From contig JAUVQB010000054.1 in assembly GCA_030598385.1 (NCBI GenBank), positions 1 through 7,696 on the forward strand: 7,696 nt of DNA, given 5' to 3'. The DNA comes from Alphaproteobacteria bacterium (lineage in GTDB: Bacteria; Pseudomonadota; Alphaproteobacteria; Kiloniellales; JAKSDN01). The translations under genes were made by a program, and so were the position numbers. Under the pieces are notes generated by a model. That model did no database searches. It was given only the letters and a program-made list of their open reading frames with translations, and was not told the origin of the DNA. Positions 4,960 to 7,696 of this stretch are shown here, one piece after another; within the stretch, counting starts at the first letter, position 1, and the number at the start of each line of letters is the position of its first letter.

Positions 4960-7458
4960 ATGACGAAAGCGGAAACGGCCGGGCGTGCGGCCGGTGGGGT
5001 GGCCGGTGGGGTGGAAAGCGGCGCGATTGCACCGCAGCGTCTGGCCTGCCTCAAGGCGCTGGAGCAGAAGATCCTCTGGCTCGCCGCCTGGATCATCCAC
5101 AACGCCAACCACCTGCGGGAAAGCCGCGACGGCCTGAAGGTCGGCGGCCACCAGGCCTCCTGCGCCTCCCTGGTCACCCTGATGACGGCGCTTTATCTCG
5201 ACGTGCTGCGGCCGCAGGACCGGGTTGCCGTGAAGCCCCACGCGAGCCCCGTGTTCCATGCCATTCAGTATCTGTTGGGCCAGCAAACCCGGGACAAGCT
5301 GGAGCGCTTCCGCGCCTTCGGCGGCGCCCAGTCCTATCCCTCGCGCACCAAGGACAGCGACGACGTGGACTTCTCCACCGGCTCCGTCGGCCTCGGCGTG
5401 GCCATGACGAGCTTCGCCAGCTTGGCGCAGGACTACGTGCGCCTCAAATCCTGGGCGCCCGCGAATTTGCCCGGGGACCTGGCGGAAGGCCGCATGATCG
5501 CCTTGATGGGCGATGCCGAGCTCGATGAGGGCAATGTCTTCGAGGCGCTGCTGGAAGGCTGGAAGCACGACCTCAGGAACGTCTGGTGGGTGATCGACTA
5601 CAACCGCCAGAGCCTGGACGCCGTCATCACCGACCAGCTGTTCGGCCGGTTCGACGACCTGTTCCGCAACATGGGCTGGAACGTGGTCACCCTGAAATAC
5701 GGAACGCTGCTCCAGGCAGCCTTTGGGCGGCCCGGCGGCCCGGCGCTGAGACAATGGATCGACGACTGTCCCAACTCGCTTTATTCGGCCTTGGTGTTCC
5801 AGGGCGGGGCCGCCTGGCGGCGCCACCTACTGGCCGACATCGGGGCGGTGGACGGGGTCGAGGCGCTTTTGGCGGCTTACGACGACGCGGCTCTCGCCCG
5901 CCTCATGACCAACCTGGGCGGGCACGACATGGTGTCCGTCCTGGAGGCTTTTCGCGCCGCGCCCACGGAGGGGCCGACCTGCTTCATCGCTTACACGATC
6001 AAGGGCTTCGGGCTGCCGTTCGCCGGCCACAAGGACAATCACGCCGGCCTCATGAACCCGGATCAGATGGCCCAGTTCCAGCGCACCAACAGGATCGCCG
6101 AGGGCGAGGAATGGGCGCCTTTCGCCGGGCTCGATTTGCCCCCATCGGAGCTCCAGGCCTTTCTCGACCAGGTTCCCTTCGCGCAAGCGCGCCAGCGGCG
6201 CTTTACCGCGCCCCATGTGGCGGTGCCCGAGAGCCTGCCGGTGCCCGGCGGTGCACACCTCTCCACCCAGGAGGCCTTCGGCAAGATTCTCGGCGACCTG
6301 GCGCGCGAGGAGAGCGAATTGGCCCAACGCATCGTCACCACCTCGCCGGACGTGACCGTGTCGACCAATCTGGGCGGCTGGGTCAACCGCCGCGGCATCT
6401 TCGACCGCCGCCCGAGGGCCGATGTGTTCAAGGAGGAGAAAGTGGTCTCGGCCCAGCGCTGGGCCATGTCGCCCGAGGGCCAGCACATCGAGCTGGGCAT
6501 AGCCGAGAACAACCTGTTCACCTTGCTGGGCGCGCTGGGGCTCAGCCACGCGCTTTTCGGGGCCCGGCTGCTGCCCATCGGCACGCTCTACGACCCTTTC
6601 ATCCAGCGCGGCCTGGATGCGCTGAACTACGCCTGTTATCAGGACGCCCGCTTCATCGTCGTGGCGACCCCCTCCGGCGTGACCCTGGGGCCGGAGGGCG
6701 GGGCGCACCAGTCGGTCGCGACGCCCTTGATCGGCCTGGCCCAGGACGGCATCGCCGCCTTCGAGCCGGCCTTCGCCGACGAGCTCGCGGCGATTCTCGC
6801 CTGGAGCTTCGATTACCTGCAGCGCGACGGCAGGGGCGGGCCGGGCCCCAGCGAGGGCCCTGGCGAGGAGTCGGGCGAGGCGGGGGGCTGGCTGCGCGAC
6901 CACAACGGCGGCTCGGTCTACTTGCGCCTCTCGACCCGCGGCGTCGATCAGCCGGAGCGCCAGCTCGACGCGGCCCTGCGGGAAGAGATCATTCTGGGCG
7001 GCTACTGGCTCAGGCCGCCCGGGCCGGGGGGCGAGCTGGCCATCGTCACCACCGGCGCGCTCGCCACCGAGGCGCTTGCCGCCCACGACGCGATCCGCGA
7101 GGAGATCCCCGGCGCCGGCCTTCTCGCCGTGACCTCGGCCGACCGCCTGAACGCCGGCTGGCACGCCGCCCAGCGCGGCCGCCAGGACGGCCATCTGGAC
7201 AGCGAGGCGGGCCAAGCGCACGTCGAATCGCTGCTCGCACCGCTGGCGCCCGACGCCGGACTGGTCACCCTGGTCGACGGGCATCCGGCGACCCTGAGCT
7301 GGCTCGGCGCGGTGCGCGGCCAGCGGGTCCAGGCCCTCGGAGTCGAGCATTTCGGCCAGTCCGGCGACCTGCCCGATCTCTACCGCCGCTACCGGCTCGA
7401 CCTGGACGCCGTAATCGACGCCTGCGCGGCCGCCTGCCTGGGCCGGCTGGGGCTGTGA
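4960..7458 (+). CDS. AceE-like thiamine-diphosphate enzyme (homodimeric 2-oxoacid dehydrogenase E1 / transketolase superfamily)
   Basis: This 832-residue protein has the layout of homodimeric pyruvate dehydrogenase E1 (AceE) and is often labelled 'transketolase'. Active-site and cofactor features line up with E. coli AceE: GHQAS with His64, KPHASP with His94, SYPSRT, FSTGSVGLG (138-146), and the ThDP motif starting GDAELDEGN at 184. The magnesium ligands Asp185, Asn215 and Gln217 have the same spacing as in AceE. The pyrimidine-domain glutamate is Glu516 in ELGIAENN, followed by GPEGGAHQS (577-585). The third domain covers about 690-832. The motif reads GDA...DYN instead of the usual GDG...NCN. 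The N-terminus before GHQAS is about 40 residues shorter than in AceE and Gly/Ala-rich, and residues 622-645 form a Gly/Pro/Glu-rich insert. A TGAGG eight bases before the ATG is the ribosome-binding site. It would decarboxylate a 2-oxo acid; whether the acyl group goes to a lipoyl E2 or elsewhere is open. Confidence 0.88.
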   Translation: MTKAETAGRAAGGVAGGVESGAIAPQRLACLKALEQKILWLAAWIIHNANHLRESRDGLKVGGHQASCASLVTLMTALYLDVLRPQDRVAVKPHASPVFHAIQYLLGQQTRDKLERFRAFGGAQSYPSRTKDSDDVDFSTGSVGLGVAMTSFASLAQDYVRLKSWAPANLPGDLAEGRMIALMGDAELDEGNVFEALLEGWKHDLRNVWWVIDYNRQSLDAVITDQLFGRFDDLFRNMGWNVVTLKYGTLLQAAFGRPGGPALRQWIDDCPNSLYSALVFQGGAAWRRHLLADIGAVDGVEALLAAYDDAALARLMTNLGGHDMVSVLEAFRAAPTEGPTCFIAYTIKGFGLPFAGHKDNHAGLMNPDQMAQFQRTNRIAEGEEWAPFAGLDLPPSELQAFLDQVPFAQARQRRFTAPHVAVPESLPVPGGAHLSTQEAFGKILGDLAREESELAQRIVTTSPDVTVSTNLGGWVNRRGIFDRRPRADVFKEEKVVSAQRWAMSPEGQHIELGIAENNLFTLLGALGLSHALFGARLLPIGTLYDPFIQRGLDALNYACYQDARFIVVATPSGVTLGPEGGAHQSVATPLIGLAQDGIAAFEPAFADELAAILAWSFDYLQRDGRGGPGPSEGPGEESGEAGGWLRDHNGGSVYLRLSTRGVDQPERQLDAALREEIILGGYWLRPPGPGGELAIVTTGALATEALAAHDAIREEIPGAGLLAVTSADRLNAGWHAAQRGRQDGHLDSEAGQAHVESLLAPLAPDAGLVTLVDGHPATLSWLGAVRGQRVQALGVEHFGQSGDLPDLYRRYRLDLDAVIDACAAACLGRLGL
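4989..5012 (+). repeat. Perfect 12-bp tandem duplication inside the coding region
   Basis: GGCCGGTGGGGT occurs twice in direct succession (4989-5000 and 5001-5012). It is in frame and encodes the repeated AGGV of the flexible N-terminus of the ThDP enzyme. It probably arose by replication slippage. Confidence 0.85.
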
Positions 7459-7533
7459 ACATGCTTTATTTATCAAGAGGATAGGTTTTCGACGGCCACC
7501 GCCGGGGACGGACTTACGCGACTACCCGCTTGC

Positions 7534-7550
7534 GCCCTGAGGGCTTCTTG
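7534..7550 (+). terminator. Weak hairpin, possible terminator of the dehydrogenase/ThDP-enzyme operon
   Basis: GCCC (7534-7537) and GGGC (7541-7544) pair around a TGA loop and are followed by TTCTTGT. A four-base stem is short for an intrinsic terminator, but it is the best structure between the stop at 7458 and the tRNA. It overlaps the candidate -35 element of the tRNA promoter. Confidence 0.3.
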
Positions 7551-7576
7551 TAGGCGCCATTTCGCCATGCTATACA
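7548..7576 (+). promoter_or_regulatory. Candidate promoter of the tRNA-Leu gene
   Basis: TTGTAG (7548-7553) and TATACA (7571-7576) are separated by exactly 17 bp. Transcription would begin near 7583, about 16 bases before the mature tRNA, which is a normal leader length. The -35 matches consensus at three positions and the -10 at four, so this is a moderate match backed by position. Confidence 0.45.
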
Positions 7577-7598
7577 CCGGCGCTTCGACCGAGACCGT

Positions 7599-7683
7599 GC
7601 GGGCGTGGCGGAATTGGCAGACGCGTCAGGTTTAGGTCCTGGTGAGGAAACTCGTGGGGGTTCGAGTCCCTCCGCCCGCACCA
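7599..7683 (+). tRNA. tRNA-Leu (anticodon UAG)
   Basis: The gene is complete at 85 bases and includes an encoded CCA end (7681-7683). The acceptor stem GCGGGCG (7599-7605) pairs perfectly with CGCCCGC (7673-7679), with A7680 as the discriminator base, as in leucine tRNAs. The anticodon stem TCAGG/CCTGG (7626-7630, 7638-7642) encloses loop TTTAGGT with anticodon TAG at 7633-7635, which reads CUA and probably other CUN codons. A long variable arm with GAG/CTC pairing around GAAA marks it as a class II tRNA. The T arm carries GGGGG-TTCGAGT-CCCTC with one G-U pair. No second tRNA follows before the window ends. Confidence 0.97.
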
Positions 7684-7696
7684 GACCGGCCGTGCG

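Noticed and set aside
5827..7476. 549-codon open frame antisense to the ThDP enzyme
   Set aside because: Long antisense frames are expected opposite highly GC-biased genes. The sequence is Arg/Ala/Gly-rich without motifs, whereas the + strand frame carries all conserved ThDP-enzyme motifs.
5586..7484. 632-codon open frame on the + strand in another frame of the ThDP enzyme
   Set aside because: It is an Arg/Pro/Gly-rich shadow of the real frame, with no domain.
7599..7696. tRNA-Leu as an integration site of a mobile element
   Set aside because: No integrase, no repeat of the tRNA 3' end and only 13 bases after the gene are visible, so there is no support in this window.

Overview
The window looks like a chromosomal segment of a GC-rich proteobacterium, most likely an alphaproteobacterium of the Rhodospirillales type. 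That placement is inference. It rests on the strong G/C bias at third codon positions, the look of the Nnr and HpcH/HpaI proteins, and an AceE-like 'transketolase' of a kind often seen in that class. No transposase, integrase, phage gene or CRISPR array is visible. Most of the window is ordinary metabolism and housekeeping. I did not find a clear, previously undescribed multi-gene system.

Layout, left to right. Bases 1-435 hold no convincing protein gene, but they contain a series of short perfect hairpins and then a 14-bp stem that looks like a terminator; this could be the end of an unseen transcript or a small structured RNA. Next come three genes on the + strand: an HpcH/HpaI-family aldolase (436-1203), a bifunctional NAD(P)H-hydrate repair enzyme Nnr (1244-2791), and a small orphan protein (best start 2906, end 3193). 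A small convergent orphan gene lies on the - strand (3279-3482). Bases 3483-3943 carry no gene. They include a striking AT-rich island, 13% G+C by direct count over 3701-3800, with a good sigma70-like promoter at its right edge.

That promoter faces a probable two-gene operon: a D-2-hydroxyacid dehydrogenase (3944-4918) and, 41 bp downstream, an 832-residue AceE-like thiamine-diphosphate (ThDP) enzyme (4960-7458). The pair suggests chemistry on 2-hydroxy and 2-oxo acids. The dehydrogenase would interconvert a 2-hydroxy acid and a 2-oxo acid, and the ThDP enzyme would decarboxylate a 2-oxo acid or transfer the resulting acyl group. No E2 or E3 subunit lies in the window, and the ThDP enzyme has a shorter N-terminus than E. 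coli AceE, so membership of a classical dehydrogenase complex is not assured. The window ends with a complete tRNA-Leu(UAG), with its own candidate promoter and a weak hairpin upstream.
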